NCBI RefSeq assembly: GCF_026011715.1
Contig: NZ_BRVM01000022.1
Span: 1-58,944, forward strand
Origin: Cytobacillus sp. NCCP-133
GTDB taxonomy: Bacteria; Bacillota; Bacilli; Bacillales; Cytobacillaceae
Direction of reading: 5' to 3'
Length of the DNA stretch: 58,944 bases
This document shows, piece by piece, positions 9,093 through 19,820 of the stretch. Under the pieces are notes generated by a model that saw only the letters and a list, made by a program, of their open reading frames with translations, was not told where the DNA came from and did no database searches. The position numbers were made by a program, and so were the translations under genes. Position 1 is the first letter of the stretch. Each line of letters opens with the position of its first letter.

Positions 9093-9155
9093 TTCGTCAT
9101 TATTCGACAAAATCTTTATTAATTACATAATACCAGCCATTCCCATATACGTCAA
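9093..9155 (-). promoter_or_regulatory. SigA promoter and tandem Spo0A boxes of abrB
   Basis: On the minus strand: TTGACG (9150-9155), 17-bp spacer, TATTAT (9127-9132), then two Spo0A boxes downstream of the -10: TGTCGAA (9103-9109) and TGACGAA (9093-9099), ten bp apart. The box pair and its position downstream of the promoter match the known Spo0A repression site of B. subtilis abrB. Confidence 0.85.
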
Positions 9156-9289
9156 TTACTTTATTTTTAATTCAAATAGTAAATTTAGGATATTAGATGA
9201 AGTATTGGTATAGAGGGATTATAGAATATTTATAATTATTAAAGAGAATCGGGGCGTATATTTTTACTGGTTAGGAAAACATGACTTGT

Positions 9290-9337
9290 TTCGACATTTC
9301 GACAATATTCTACAAAATCTTTTTTATTCATATAATA
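9290..9337 (-). promoter_or_regulatory. Second Spo0A-box cluster resembling the abrB control region
   Basis: Positions 9298-9337 match 9093-9132 at 33 of 40 bases. They include a TGTCGAA box (9298-9304), a box with one change (9308-9314) and the TATTAT -10. An additional TGTCGAA sits at 9290-9296. No matching -35 is seen 17 bp from the copied -10, so promoter activity is doubtful while Spo0A binding is plausible. Confidence 0.55.
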
Positions 9338-9515
9338 ATATTCGAGTGTTCCTTTCCTTTTATAGGGACAAAGAAGCGATTTTTGTTAAAATATTTATTC
9401 CGAGTCCAGCTTCCTGCTGTCTATTGGTTGCACAATTTCAAGTTTTTAGGTATATTTTGATGGTATAAGAGGTTATGATGATAAATATAACTTCTCGAAA
9501 ACACGGATATAGCTG

Positions 9516-9576
9516 GCCCAAAAACGGCACGATTTTCTGATTTTCACTCTCGTCCAAATTGGGCGGGATTTTTTAA
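9516..9576 (+). terminator. Terminator-like hairpin in the abrB-metS gap
   Basis: GCCCAA (9516-9521) pairs with TTGGGC (9559-9564), with further pairing inside the 37-nt interior, followed by GGGATTTTTT. No gene ends here on the plus strand; it could end an unannotated small RNA or be chance. The rest of 9111-9600 is AT-rich with no credible ORF. Confidence 0.35.
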
Positions 9577-9599
9577 TAGTTGCTGAAATTAATTAGGTT

Positions 9600-9846
9600 G
9601 TTTTCGCAAAGGGTGTTGCTTACAAACTAATTTAACTAACTGAGTTGATTGGAGAGGAAGGCACTTGATCCTCGAAAATGCTGACGCATTTCCTTCGTGC
9701 GGTGTTCATTTGAGGAAGCTTATTCAATGTCCTGCGGGAAGAGAGGGTGCGGGAGACCCCACAGGCGTGAAACGCCGAGGAGGCTTCCGTTCCTCCCCGC
9801 GGAAAGTAAGTGACTGGAGCGGAAATCAATGGGCAAGCTTTATAGT
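9600..9846. repeat. Family I intergenic repeat, copy B
   Basis: Core bounded by GTTGATT (9644-9650) and AATCAAT (9824-9830), with GCCGAGGAGGCT and CCGCGGAAAG as in copies A and C. A leader containing GCAAAGGGTGTTGCTTAC and a hairpin-rich section are shared with copy C only. It ends about 110 nt before metS. Confidence 0.8.
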
Positions 9847-9945
9847 CCAAAAACAACAATCTATACAAAAAGAGCCATTAATTAAAATGAGTCAATAATA
9901 GGCTTAAATGCATATAGATATGTATTTAAAGCTTTAACCAATTAG

Positions 9946-11922
<1,977 letters not shown>

Positions 11923-11951
11923 TATTATTCATTAACATGATTAAAATTAAA

Positions 11952-11998
11952 AACATAGAAGTGTTAAGCGTTCATCGTAAGCATTTCTATGTTTTTCT
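11952..11998 (+). terminator. Intrinsic terminator after metS
   Basis: Arms AACATAGAAGTG (11952-11963) and CATTTCTATGTT (11982-11993) with one wobble pair, followed by TTTCTT. Confidence 0.8.
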
Positions 11999-12143
11999 TA
12001 TTAAGAAATATTATTTTATAAAAGTAAAACAAGGAGAAGGTGAATGACAAGGTTGTTGAAAAAAGATCTAAAACTATTTTAGTCTGTTATATGAGTGAAA
12101 GAATTGTAACAGAAAAATAATATAAGGAAAAAGGAGTTTTTTT

Positions 12144-12911
12144 ATGTTTTTCGACACACATGCACACTTAAATGCTGAAGAATATAACGAGGATTTGAAA
12201 GAAGTTATTGACAGGGCCTTAAGTGAAGGAGTCTCTAATATTGTGGTTGTAGGATTTGACCGTCCAACGATCGAAAAAGCAATGGAACTAACAGATAAAT
12301 ATGATTTTATTTACGCAAGTGTCGGCTGGCATCCCGTGGATGCGATTGATATGACGGATGAGGACTTACAGTGGATTGAAGACCTTTCCCAGCATCCAAA
12401 AGTAGTAGCTCTTGGAGAAATGGGCCTGGATTATTATTGGGACAAATCTCCAAAGGATGTACAAAAGGAAGTCTTCAGAAAGCAAATCCAGCTTGCTAAA
12501 AAGGTTAAGCTTCCGATCGTCATCCATAACCGTGATGCAACAGCGGATATAGTAGAAATTCTTAAAGAAGAAGGAGCCGGAGAAGTAGGGGGAATTATGC
12601 ATTGCTTCAGCGGCAGTCCTGAAACTGCAAAAGAATGCGTAGATATGAACTTTTACATTTCTTTAGGAGGGCCTGTTACTTTTAAAAATGCAAAGAAGCC
12701 TAAGGAAGTCGCTGATGTTATTCCATTGGATAAACTATTGATCGAAACCGATTGCCCATTCCTGACTCCCCATCCATTCAGAGGAAAGAGAAATGAACCT
12801 AGCTATGTAAAACTAGTTGCCGAGCAGATTGCGGATATAAAAGAGATATCTGTAGAGGAAGTTGCAAGAGCAACCGCTGAAAATGCAAAAAAACTATTCG
12901 GCATAAACTGA
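12144..12911 (+). CDS. yabD: TatD family metal-dependent hydrolase YabD
   Basis: 255-residue TIM-barrel hydrolase of the TatD family, members of which act as metal-dependent DNases or exonucleases; the physiological substrate here is not known. Metal-binding residues are visible in FDTHAHLN (His6, His8), GEMGLDYYWD (Glu near 93), IVIHNRDA, MHCFSGS and LIETDCPFLTPHP. ATG with AAGGAG upstream. It stands between metS and yabE as in B. subtilis, separated from metS by a terminator and 220 nt. Confidence 0.93.
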   Translation: MFFDTHAHLNAEEYNEDLKEVIDRALSEGVSNIVVVGFDRPTIEKAMELTDKYDFIYASVGWHPVDAIDMTDEDLQWIEDLSQHPKVVALGEMGLDYYWDKSPKDVQKEVFRKQIQLAKKVKLPIVIHNRDATADIVEILKEEGAGEVGGIMHCFSGSPETAKECVDMNFYISLGGPVTFKNAKKPKEVADVIPLDKLLIETDCPFLTPHPFRGKRNEPSYVKLVAEQIADIKEISVEEVARATAENAKKLFGIN

Positions 12912-13326
12912 TAAAGCTTTTTGTCGAAAACTGTGGGAGCTTGTCCAAATGTTTTTTGTTTCTAAAAAGTTCTACATGTCTTCTTCGTCTCATAGGATAA
13001 CCATGTCGATAAGTCTCTCTTTCCTTTCTCCTGATTTTTTTGCATAATAGGAAATACGTTTACGAGGATGCTTGCCATTTACTAGAAAAAAAAGAACAGA
13101 ATCGCTATCTGTCTTTCATTATTCGAGTAAAAAAGAAAAAAAGGATTTTTTAATGCAATGTTGAAAGGTATAAAACCAAGGTGAGCGGAATTGAATAACG
13201 GGCTATTTACAGGAAAGGTATGCATAGTGGGGATCTGTCTTTCATACATAAAGATAGAGTGCAGTTCTTTACAGGCAAATAAATCGTTTCCTGCCATCTG
13301 CGGCTGATAAGGGGAGACGAAAGAGT
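12912..13326. other. yabD-yabE gap without a gene
   Basis: AT-rich DNA with no credible ORF. It has a single Spo0A-box-like TGTCGAA (12922-12928) and a 13-bp direct repeat ATCTGTCTTTCAT at 13107-13119 and 13233-13245. A weak hairpin around 13093-13117 is preceded by an A-run and could terminate minus-strand transcription. The yabE promoter closes the gap. Confidence 0.5.
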
Positions 13327-13355
13327 TGACAGCTACAAAGATACTCTATATAATC
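13327..13355 (+). promoter_or_regulatory. Consensus SigA promoter of yabE
   Basis: TTGACA (13327-13332), 17-bp spacer, TATAAT (13350-13355): perfect in both hexamers. It lies 31 nt before the GTG start. Confidence 0.85.
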
Positions 13356-13386
13356 ACTCCGAAGAGAAAAGGAGGCGTTTTTCATC

Positions 13387-14598
13387 GTGATTGAAAACAT
13401 GAAAAACCTGTTATCCAAGTCTTTGAGTAAAAAGAAATTGGCCATTTTTTCTGCTAGTTTAATAGTGTTTGCAGCTGCTTTCAGTTTCGTTCTATATGAA
13501 ACCTCTAAGAGAACAGTGGCATTGACGCTGGATGGCCAAGAGAAAGTCATCAAAACGCATGCAACAACGATTCAAGATATATTCGATGATCTAAATATTT
13601 CATTGCGCTCAGAAGATTATGTGTTTCCCTCGGTAAACACACAGGTTAAGGACAATCTGGAAATTGTTTATGAACCGGCTAAACAGGTGCAGGTTGTTAC
13701 AGATAACGGGAAAAAAGCGATTTGGACCGCAGCCAAGACGGTTGAGGAAGTTTTAAAAGAGCAGAATATTGTTTTGGATGAACACGACAAAATTCAGCCA
13801 AAGCCAGAAGAAAAAGTTAAAAGCAACATGGAAATACAAATAGAGAAGGCATTTTCATTAACGCTGAATAATGGCGGAAAAGAAAAGCAGGTTTGGTCAA
13901 CTTCGACTACGGTCGCTGACTTTTTATCACAGCAAGGAATCACCACCAATGAGTTAGACCGCGTTGAACCAAAGTTGGAAGAGACAGTCAAAGCCAATGA
14001 CACAGTAAAAGTCATTCGAGTTGAAAAAGTCACCGATGTAGTGGAAGAACCAATTAATTTCGCAGTTGTTACAAAAAAGGACAACAGTCTGGCTAAGGGA
14101 AAAGAAAAGATTGTTAATGACGGGAAACTAGGCCTTTTAACGAAGCAGTATGAAGTCATGCTGGAAAATGGCAAGGAAGTTTCCAGAAAGCTAGTAAGCG
14201 AAAAGAAAGTAAGGGAAAAGCAGGATAAAGTCGTTGCTGTCGGAACGAAGGTTGCTGCGGCGACACAGGTGGTTTCCCGTGGAACCAGCACTAATAGTGA
14301 AAGCGGCGGAAAAGAAATTTACGTTTCTTCTACAGCTTATACTGCCAACTGCAATGGATGTTCAGGCAAAACTGCTACTGGACTGAACCTGCGCGCTAAT
14401 CCAGGTGCAAAGGTAATAGCGGTTGATCCGAGTGTCATCCCCCTTGGAACGAAAGTCTATGTTGAAGGCTACGGCTATGCAGTTGCAGCTGATACGGGCG
14501 GAGCCATTAAAGGAAATAAAATCGATGTATTCTTCTCTTCTAAAGCAGAAGCTTACAGGTGGGGCAGAAGAACGGTAAAGATTAAGATATTGAATTAA
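13387..14598 (+). CDS. yabE: YabE: DUF348/G5/3D-domain cell-wall protein
   Basis: 403-residue exported protein related to resuscitation-promoting factors and expected to act on peptidoglycan. One N-terminal membrane or signal segment (about 18-36), repeated ubiquitin-like DUF348 modules (VALTLDGQEKVIKTHATTIQDIFDDL near 47-72 and two more), a G5 domain around 220-275, and a C-terminal 3D domain with AVDPSVIPLGTKV and DTGGAIKGNKIDVFF whose Asp residues are catalytic in relatives. GTG start, AAAGGAGG 10 nt upstream. In B. subtilis yabE is controlled by an antisense RNA under ECF sigma factors; I saw no clear equivalent. Confidence 0.92.
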   Translation: MIENMKNLLSKSLSKKKLAIFSASLIVFAAAFSFVLYETSKRTVALTLDGQEKVIKTHATTIQDIFDDLNISLRSEDYVFPSVNTQVKDNLEIVYEPAKQVQVVTDNGKKAIWTAAKTVEEVLKEQNIVLDEHDKIQPKPEEKVKSNMEIQIEKAFSLTLNNGGKEKQVWSTSTTVADFLSQQGITTNELDRVEPKLEETVKANDTVKVIRVEKVTDVVEEPINFAVVTKKDNSLAKGKEKIVNDGKLGLLTKQYEVMLENGKEVSRKLVSEKKVREKQDKVVAVGTKVAAATQVVSRGTSTNSESGGKEIYVSSTAYTANCNGCSGKTATGLNLRANPGAKVIAVDPSVIPLGTKVYVEGYGYAVAADTGGAIKGNKIDVFFSSKAEAYRWGRRTVKIKILN

Positions 14599-14624
14599 TT
14601 AGCTTTTTTATAAATATTTCTGTT

Positions 14625-14652
14625 AATGCAGGGGCATTCCCCTGCATTTTTT
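14625..14652 (+). terminator. Intrinsic terminator after yabE
   Basis: Arms AATGCAGGGG and CCCCTGCATT with a 4-nt loop and a T-run. Confidence 0.87.
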
Positions 14653-14714
14653 ATTGTGCTGCAGAGCAGGTTAAATGGTAACATTTTTTCTTTTCCCGCT
14701 GATTCATATATAAT

Positions 14715-14858
14715 AAGACAAGCGCAAGGCGCCTTGACCACGAAGGAACGCAGACTAAGAGCGCCACGTTCTGTGGCAACGTCTGCATGACCCCCATCCT
14801 GGGGGCCTCAAGCACAAGATGAGCCTCTCGGAAAGGCGTCATGTGCCTTTTCGAGAGA
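14715..14858 (-). repeat. Family II repeat, copy c (inverted)
   Basis: Reverse complement of the distal module of copy a: read on the minus strand it runs from GACGCCTTTCCGAGAGGCTC through CCCCCAGGATGGGGG and GTCTGCGTTCCTTCGTGG to AAGGCGCCTTGCGCTTGTCTT. It is the only copy opposite in direction to the genes beside it, and lacks the CATAAG/CTTATG proximal unit. The rest of the yabE-rnmV gap (14859-15010) is AT-rich without a gene. Confidence 0.8.
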
Positions 14859-15010
14859 ATATTCTTTATAAATATATTCGCTTTTCATGTATTTAGACGA
14901 TTTACATTACAGAAATGTTTCAAGTTTTTTTCAATTTTTTAAAATTTTTATTTGAAAGTTAAATAAGCCGGGAAAGAAGGGCTGTTTGTTTGTCATATAG
15001 AGGAGGAAAC

Positions 15011-16442
<1,432 letters not shown>

Positions 16443-16450
16443 TCAGCGAA

Positions 16451-16477
16451 AGCCTGCGGTCATGCAGGCTTTTTTTA
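16451..16477 (+). terminator. Intrinsic terminator after ksgA
   Basis: AGCCTGC / GCAGGCT stem, 6-nt loop, run of T. Confidence 0.87.
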
Positions 16478-16523
16478 TTACCGGAAAACGTCATATTAAC
16501 CCGCCCCATCCTCTTTTATACGC

Positions 16524-16551
16524 ACATGTTTATAGACGAATGCATAATTTA
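16524..16551 (+). promoter_or_regulatory. Possible SigK promoter of yabG
   Basis: CATAATTTA (16543-16551) fits the SigK -10 CATAnnnTA, with AC 17 nt upstream (consensus spacing is 16). yabG is mother-cell (SigK) expressed in B. subtilis. Short motifs, so only suggestive. Confidence 0.4.
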
Positions 16552-16643
16552 TGGCATAAATATAATATTCTTTATTACGGGCTATGAAAGCAAGGAGATT
16601 AGAGCAGCCCTGGTTACACTGCGGGCTAATTGGAGTGACGACA

Positions 16644-17528
16644 TTGACTATTAATATTATGGATATCGTCGGAAGAATTTCTTATCGCTGTGATATTCTT
16701 TTCCGGGTTATTGATATTAAAGAGCAGGGCGGCAGAAAAATAGCTGTTTTATTCGGTGAGGATATCCGCCTTGTGGCTGATGCTCCCTATGAGGACTTAA
16801 TCGTCATTAACCAGGCAGACCGGATAAAAATCGAACAGGAGTATAGATCCTTAGAGGAGCAATCTTTTCAGCTTTTTAGGCAGGATTTAGCTCTTTTGAG
16901 GGAAAAACAGGAGTATGACGTTACAGAGGGATACAGCAAAACCCTTAATTATTTTCAGATACCTGGGAGGGTGCTTCATTTGGATGGCGACCCATCATAT
17001 TTAAAAAAATGCTTGAGTGTTTATGATAAAATAGGCATCCCTGTAACAGGCATCCATTGCAGTGAAAAGGAAATGCCAATGAAAATTGGACAGCTTATCG
17101 ATCACTACAGGCCTGATATTCTGGTGATAACAGGGCATGATGCGTACTCAAAATCCAAAGGGAAGAAATCAGATATTAATGCCTACAGACATTCAAGGGA
17201 GTTTGTACAAACAGTGAGGGAAGCGAGGAAAAAAATTCCTCATCTTGACCAGCTCGTCATTTTCGCAGGGGCCTGCCAATCCCACTTTGAATCATTGATT
17301 CATGCCGGGGCCAATTTTGCTAGCTCACCTTCGCGGGTGAATATCCATGCGCTCGATCCTGTTTATATTGTTGCGAAAGTAAGCCTTACCCCATTTATGG
17401 AAAGGATCAATCTATGGGATATCCTAAGAAATACGTTAACAGGTGAAAAGGGACTGGGCGGCATTGAAACGCGCGGTGTTTTGAGAACTGGAATGCCATT
17501 TAATGATGAACAGTTAAATGAATCGTAA
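16644..17528 (+). CDS. yabG: Sporulation-specific protease YabG
   Basis: Cysteine protease that processes spore-coat proteins late in coat assembly. With the TTG start used here it is 294 residues, close to the B. subtilis length of about 290. The conserved block HLDQLVIFAGACQSHFESLI near residues 207-226 holds the likely catalytic Cys and His; ASSPSRVNIHALDP and EKGLGGIETRGVLR follow. TTG 16644 has GGAGTG at 7-nt spacing and begins the domain MDIVGRISYRCDILFRV; the ATG at 16584 would add 20 unconserved residues. Confidence 0.88.
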   Translation: MTINIMDIVGRISYRCDILFRVIDIKEQGGRKIAVLFGEDIRLVADAPYEDLIVINQADRIKIEQEYRSLEEQSFQLFRQDLALLREKQEYDVTEGYSKTLNYFQIPGRVLHLDGDPSYLKKCLSVYDKIGIPVTGIHCSEKEMPMKIGQLIDHYRPDILVITGHDAYSKSKGKKSDINAYRHSREFVQTVREARKKIPHLDQLVIFAGACQSHFESLIHAGANFASSPSRVNIHALDPVYIVAKVSLTPFMERINLWDILRNTLTGEKGLGGIETRGVLRTGMPFNDEQLNES

Positions 17529-17533
17529 ACAGG

Positions 17534-17568
17534 CAAGCCGTTGTATTTATGGAACGGCTTGTTTTTTG
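17534..17568 (+). terminator. Intrinsic terminator after yabG
   Basis: CAAGCCGTT / AACGGCTTG stem, 10-nt loop, six T residues. Confidence 0.87.
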
Positions 17569-17747
17569 TTTTATTCTAAAGGCGGCAAATTATTCGATAT
17601 TTTGACATTTTGCCCACATGGGAAATGAGATGCGAAACAGCCAGCACTCTCCTGTCTTTAAGCCTTTTTAAAATTATACATATTCTCCTTTGTCTAAGGA
17701 AATCCTAAAATTGTTGAAATTTAGAAGAAAAAGTAGAAGAAAACATA

Positions 17748-17777
17748 TTGACATTTATTTTTAAAGACTGTTATAAT
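17748..17777 (+). promoter_or_regulatory. veg upstream SigA promoter
   Basis: TTGACA (17748-17753), 18-bp spacer, TATAAT (17772-17777). First of two tandem consensus promoters, as in the well-known B. subtilis veg region. Confidence 0.85.
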
Positions 17778-17789
17778 TTATATTTTTAA

Positions 17790-17818
17790 TTGACAGTTAT
17801 GTGTCAGTGTGATATACT
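17790..17818 (+). promoter_or_regulatory. veg downstream SigA promoter
   Basis: TTGACA (17790-17795), 17-bp spacer, TATACT (17813-17818). Its -10 ends about 20 nt before the veg ATG. Confidence 0.85.
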
Positions 17819-17839
17819 TTACATAGTGAGGTGGACCGA

Positions 17840-18103
17840 ATGGGAAAAACATTATTGGATATTAAAAAAGCTCTTGATTCAAATCTTGGGAAAAGGCTCA
17901 TGCTAAAAGCGAATGGCGGACGCAGAAAGACAATCGAGCGTTCAGGTGTTTTGGCAGAAACATACCCTTCTGTATTTGTGATTGAATTAGATCAAGATGA
18001 AAACGCGTTTGAACGTGTATCTTACAGCTATGCGGATGTTTTAACAGAAACGGTTCAAATTACATTCTACGAAGACACATCAGGACAGGTTGCTTTAAGC
18101 TAA
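17840..18103 (+). CDS. veg: Veg protein (biofilm-related)
   Basis: 87-residue cytoplasmic protein, very abundant in B. subtilis, reported to stimulate biofilm formation through the SinR pathway; biochemical action is unclear. The conserved core [20 protein letters not shown] and [19 protein letters not shown] is present. ATG 17840 has GAGGTGG upstream and aligns with the known N terminus; the in-frame GTG at 17831 overlaps the Shine-Dalgarno. Two strong tandem promoters predict high expression. Confidence 0.95.
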   Translation: MGKTLLDIKKALDSNLGKRLMLKANGGRRKTIERSGVLAETYPSVFVIELDQDENAFERVSYSYADVLTETVQITFYEDTSGQVALS

Positions 18104-18260
18104 TATATATCGTACAGCGGAGCGGTGAACTATTTGTTTGCTGCTTTTTGTTTTGCCTTTTTTTTCCGCTTCGATCTTTTTATTCAGGATAAATAAGGTT
18201 CTTATGAATAGCAGAATCTTGTCCCATAATAAAAGTAACGCAGTGCGAAAGGGGATGTTA

Positions 18261-18437
18261 ATGTTGGGCAGAAGAAAAAGCATTATGTCAGATGGATTAA
18301 AAGAGGAAATTGCAAAAGAGCTCGGATTTTATGATGTCGTTCAAAAAGAAGGCTGGGGCGGAATTCGAGCCAAAGATGCCGGCAATATGGTGAAGCGTGC
18401 CATTGAGATGGCGCAGCAAAGTCTTTTAAACAAATAA
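18261..18437 (+). CDS. sspF: Minor alpha/beta-type small acid-soluble spore protein
   Basis: 58-residue SASP-like protein, forespore-made and DNA-binding in the spore. Contains the family patch [22 protein letters not shown] and the C-terminal [21 protein letters not shown] that matches B. subtilis SspF. ATG 18261 follows AAAGGGGATG; the frame upstream to 18138 is hydrophobic noise. A CATAATA (about 18225) resembles a SigG -10, but the nearest GAATA lies only 14 nt away rather than 17-18, so the promoter is unproven. Shares its position next to veg with B. subtilis. Confidence 0.93.
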   Translation: MLGRRKSIMSDGLKEEIAKELGFYDVVQKEGWGGIRAKDAGNMVKRAIEMAQQSLLNK

Positions 18438-18490
18438 CATTTGCTAAGAATCAGTGTTCTCTCATTAACAACAATAAAAGTACTGCGGCT

Positions 18491-18520
18491 GCCGGAGCAA
18501 TTTGCTTCGGCATTTTGTGT
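18491..18520 (+). terminator. Intrinsic terminator after sspF
   Basis: GCCGGAGCAA / TTGCTTCGGC arms followed by ATTTTGTGTTTT. Confidence 0.8.
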
Positions 18521-18649
18521 TTTACTGTCTTCATAAAAAAATGAAAAACACAGAAAAACCCTATATTCCAGGCACTTGCGCTTTTCTGTTTAATTTGTGG
18601 TAAAATAGGACAAAAAATGGAGACGTTCTCTAAGAAAAAGTGCAAGGCC

Positions 18650-18871
18650 CCTGCTTATTAAAAATCTTCATTAAGCATTGGTGCCCTCAGCTAGTCAGCA
18701 ATCAAAGTCGATATTTATCGCAGTCTAACGGGCAGTAAGACTCCCTCTTCAAGACTCAGAGAATCAAAGCAGGATAAGCGGGAGTAAAAGCCCGATTGGT
18801 TCAACTAACAATCAGCGGGAATAAAACGCCCCCCACTGATTGAAGTGGCACTTTATAGTTTTTTTCATATC
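18650..18871 (+). repeat. Family III repeat, copy A, before ispE
   Basis: Ends with CAACTAACAATCAGCGGG, a short loop, CCCACTGATTG and AAGTGGCACTTTATA. The arms CAATCAGCGGG and CCCACTGATTG form an 11-nt inverted repeat with one mismatch. The same end module lies before the yabR remnant at 36.7 kb. It runs up to the ispE ribosome-binding site. Confidence 0.7.
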
Positions 18872-18887
18872 AAAAAAGTAGGTGGAA

Positions 18888-19760
18888 ATGTTGAAGGTCA
18901 TGGTTAAGGCGCCTGCTAAAATCAATTTGTCATTGGATGTTTTATATAAACGGCAAGATGGCTATCATGAGGTTGAAATGATAATGACTACAATTGATTT
19001 GGCGGACCGCCTCGAATTAACGCTTCTAGATAGGAATGAAATAAAGATTATCTCCCACAACCGTTTTGTGCCGGATGATCAGCGCAATCTGGCGTATCAG
19101 GCTGCGCAGCTTCTTAAAGAACGGTTTCAAGTAAAAAAGGGTGTAGCCATTACAATCGAAAAAACCATACCTGTTGCTGCAGGTCTAGCCGGCGGAAGCA
19201 GTGATGCGGCAGCGGCCCTCAGAGGGTTAAATCAGCTTTGGAGCCTGGGACTCTCAATGGGTGAGTTGGCTGAAATCGGTTCGGAAATTGGTTCAGATGT
19301 GTCTTTTTGTGTATACGGAGGGACCGCTTTGGCAAAAGGAAGAGGGGAAATAATTAAAGAGCTTCCTGCACCTCCAACTTGTTGGGTAATTCTGGCCAAG
19401 CCATTTATCGGCGTATCGACAGCGGATGTGTATAAAAGGCTGGATGTGAGCCATGTTAAGCATCCGAATACTTATGGGATGGTTGAAGCTATCTATAACG
19501 GCAGCTATGAAGGTGTTTGCCATAACCTTGGGAATGTTCTGGAGGATGTGACGCTTAAGATTCATCCGGAAGTGGCGCATATCAAGGACCAAATGAAACG
19601 ATTTGGGGCGGATGCGGTTTTGATGAGCGGAAGCGGACCTACTGTGTTTGGCCTGGTTCATCATGACTCAAGGATGCATCGGATTTATAACGGCCTTAGA
19701 GGATTCTGTGACCAGGTTTTTGCGGTCAGAATGCTTGGTGATCGGCATAGGCTTGATTAA
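18888..19760 (+). CDS. ispE: 4-diphosphocytidyl-2-C-methyl-D-erythritol kinase
   Basis: ATP-dependent kinase of the MEP pathway, making the 2-phospho derivative on the way to isopentenyl diphosphate. GHMP-kinase features: [12 protein letters not shown] near residues 5-16, [15 protein letters not shown] near 95-109 (ATP loop) and [10 protein letters not shown] near 247-256. About 290 residues. The start is uncertain: ATG 18888 and TTG 18891 both lie a few bases after AGGTGG (18880-18885); GTG 18882 sits inside it. ATG is used here. Confidence 0.95.
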   Translation: MLKVMVKAPAKINLSLDVLYKRQDGYHEVEMIMTTIDLADRLELTLLDRNEIKIISHNRFVPDDQRNLAYQAAQLLKERFQVKKGVAITIEKTIPVAAGLAGGSSDAAAALRGLNQLWSLGLSMGELAEIGSEIGSDVSFCVYGGTALAKGRGEIIKELPAPPTCWVILAKPFIGVSTADVYKRLDVSHVKHPNTYGMVEAIYNGSYEGVCHNLGNVLEDVTLKIHPEVAHIKDQMKRFGADAVLMSGSGPTVFGLVHHDSRMHRIYNGLRGFCDQVFAVRMLGDRHRLD

Positions 19761-19803
19761 ATCCGTATATTAATGGTATATTATCGTTAAAATATTCGGA
19801 TTT
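19753..19803 (+). promoter_or_regulatory. SigA promoter with inverted PurBox pair before purR
   Basis: TTGATT (19753-19758), 18-bp spacer, TATATT (19777-19782). It is overlapped by AAATCCGTATATT (19759-19771) and followed by its near-perfect inverse AATATTCGGATTT (19791-19803). Read outward both resemble the PurBox AWWWCCGAACWWT; the second matches at 12 of 13 positions. Such paired sites mark PurR control, so purR is probably autoregulated. Confidence 0.65.
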
Positions 19804-19820
19804 ATATGGGGGTTCCATAA

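Noticed and set aside
9286..9468. ORF in the abrB-metS gap (60 residues)
   Set aside because: No ribosome-binding site, hydrophobic low-complexity product, overlaps Spo0A boxes on the other strand.
12922..12928. Isolated Spo0A box after yabD
   Set aside because: Single 7-mer with no promoter or second box; expected by chance in a window of this size.
13794..14291. 165-residue antisense ORF inside yabE
   Set aside because: Ser/Thr/Phe-rich shadow of a Lys/Glu-rich gene; an antisense RNA is possible but no coding evidence.
18206..18232. SigG promoter of sspF
   Set aside because: CATAATA fits a -10 but GAATA lies only 14 nt upstream instead of 17-18, so it is not called as a feature.
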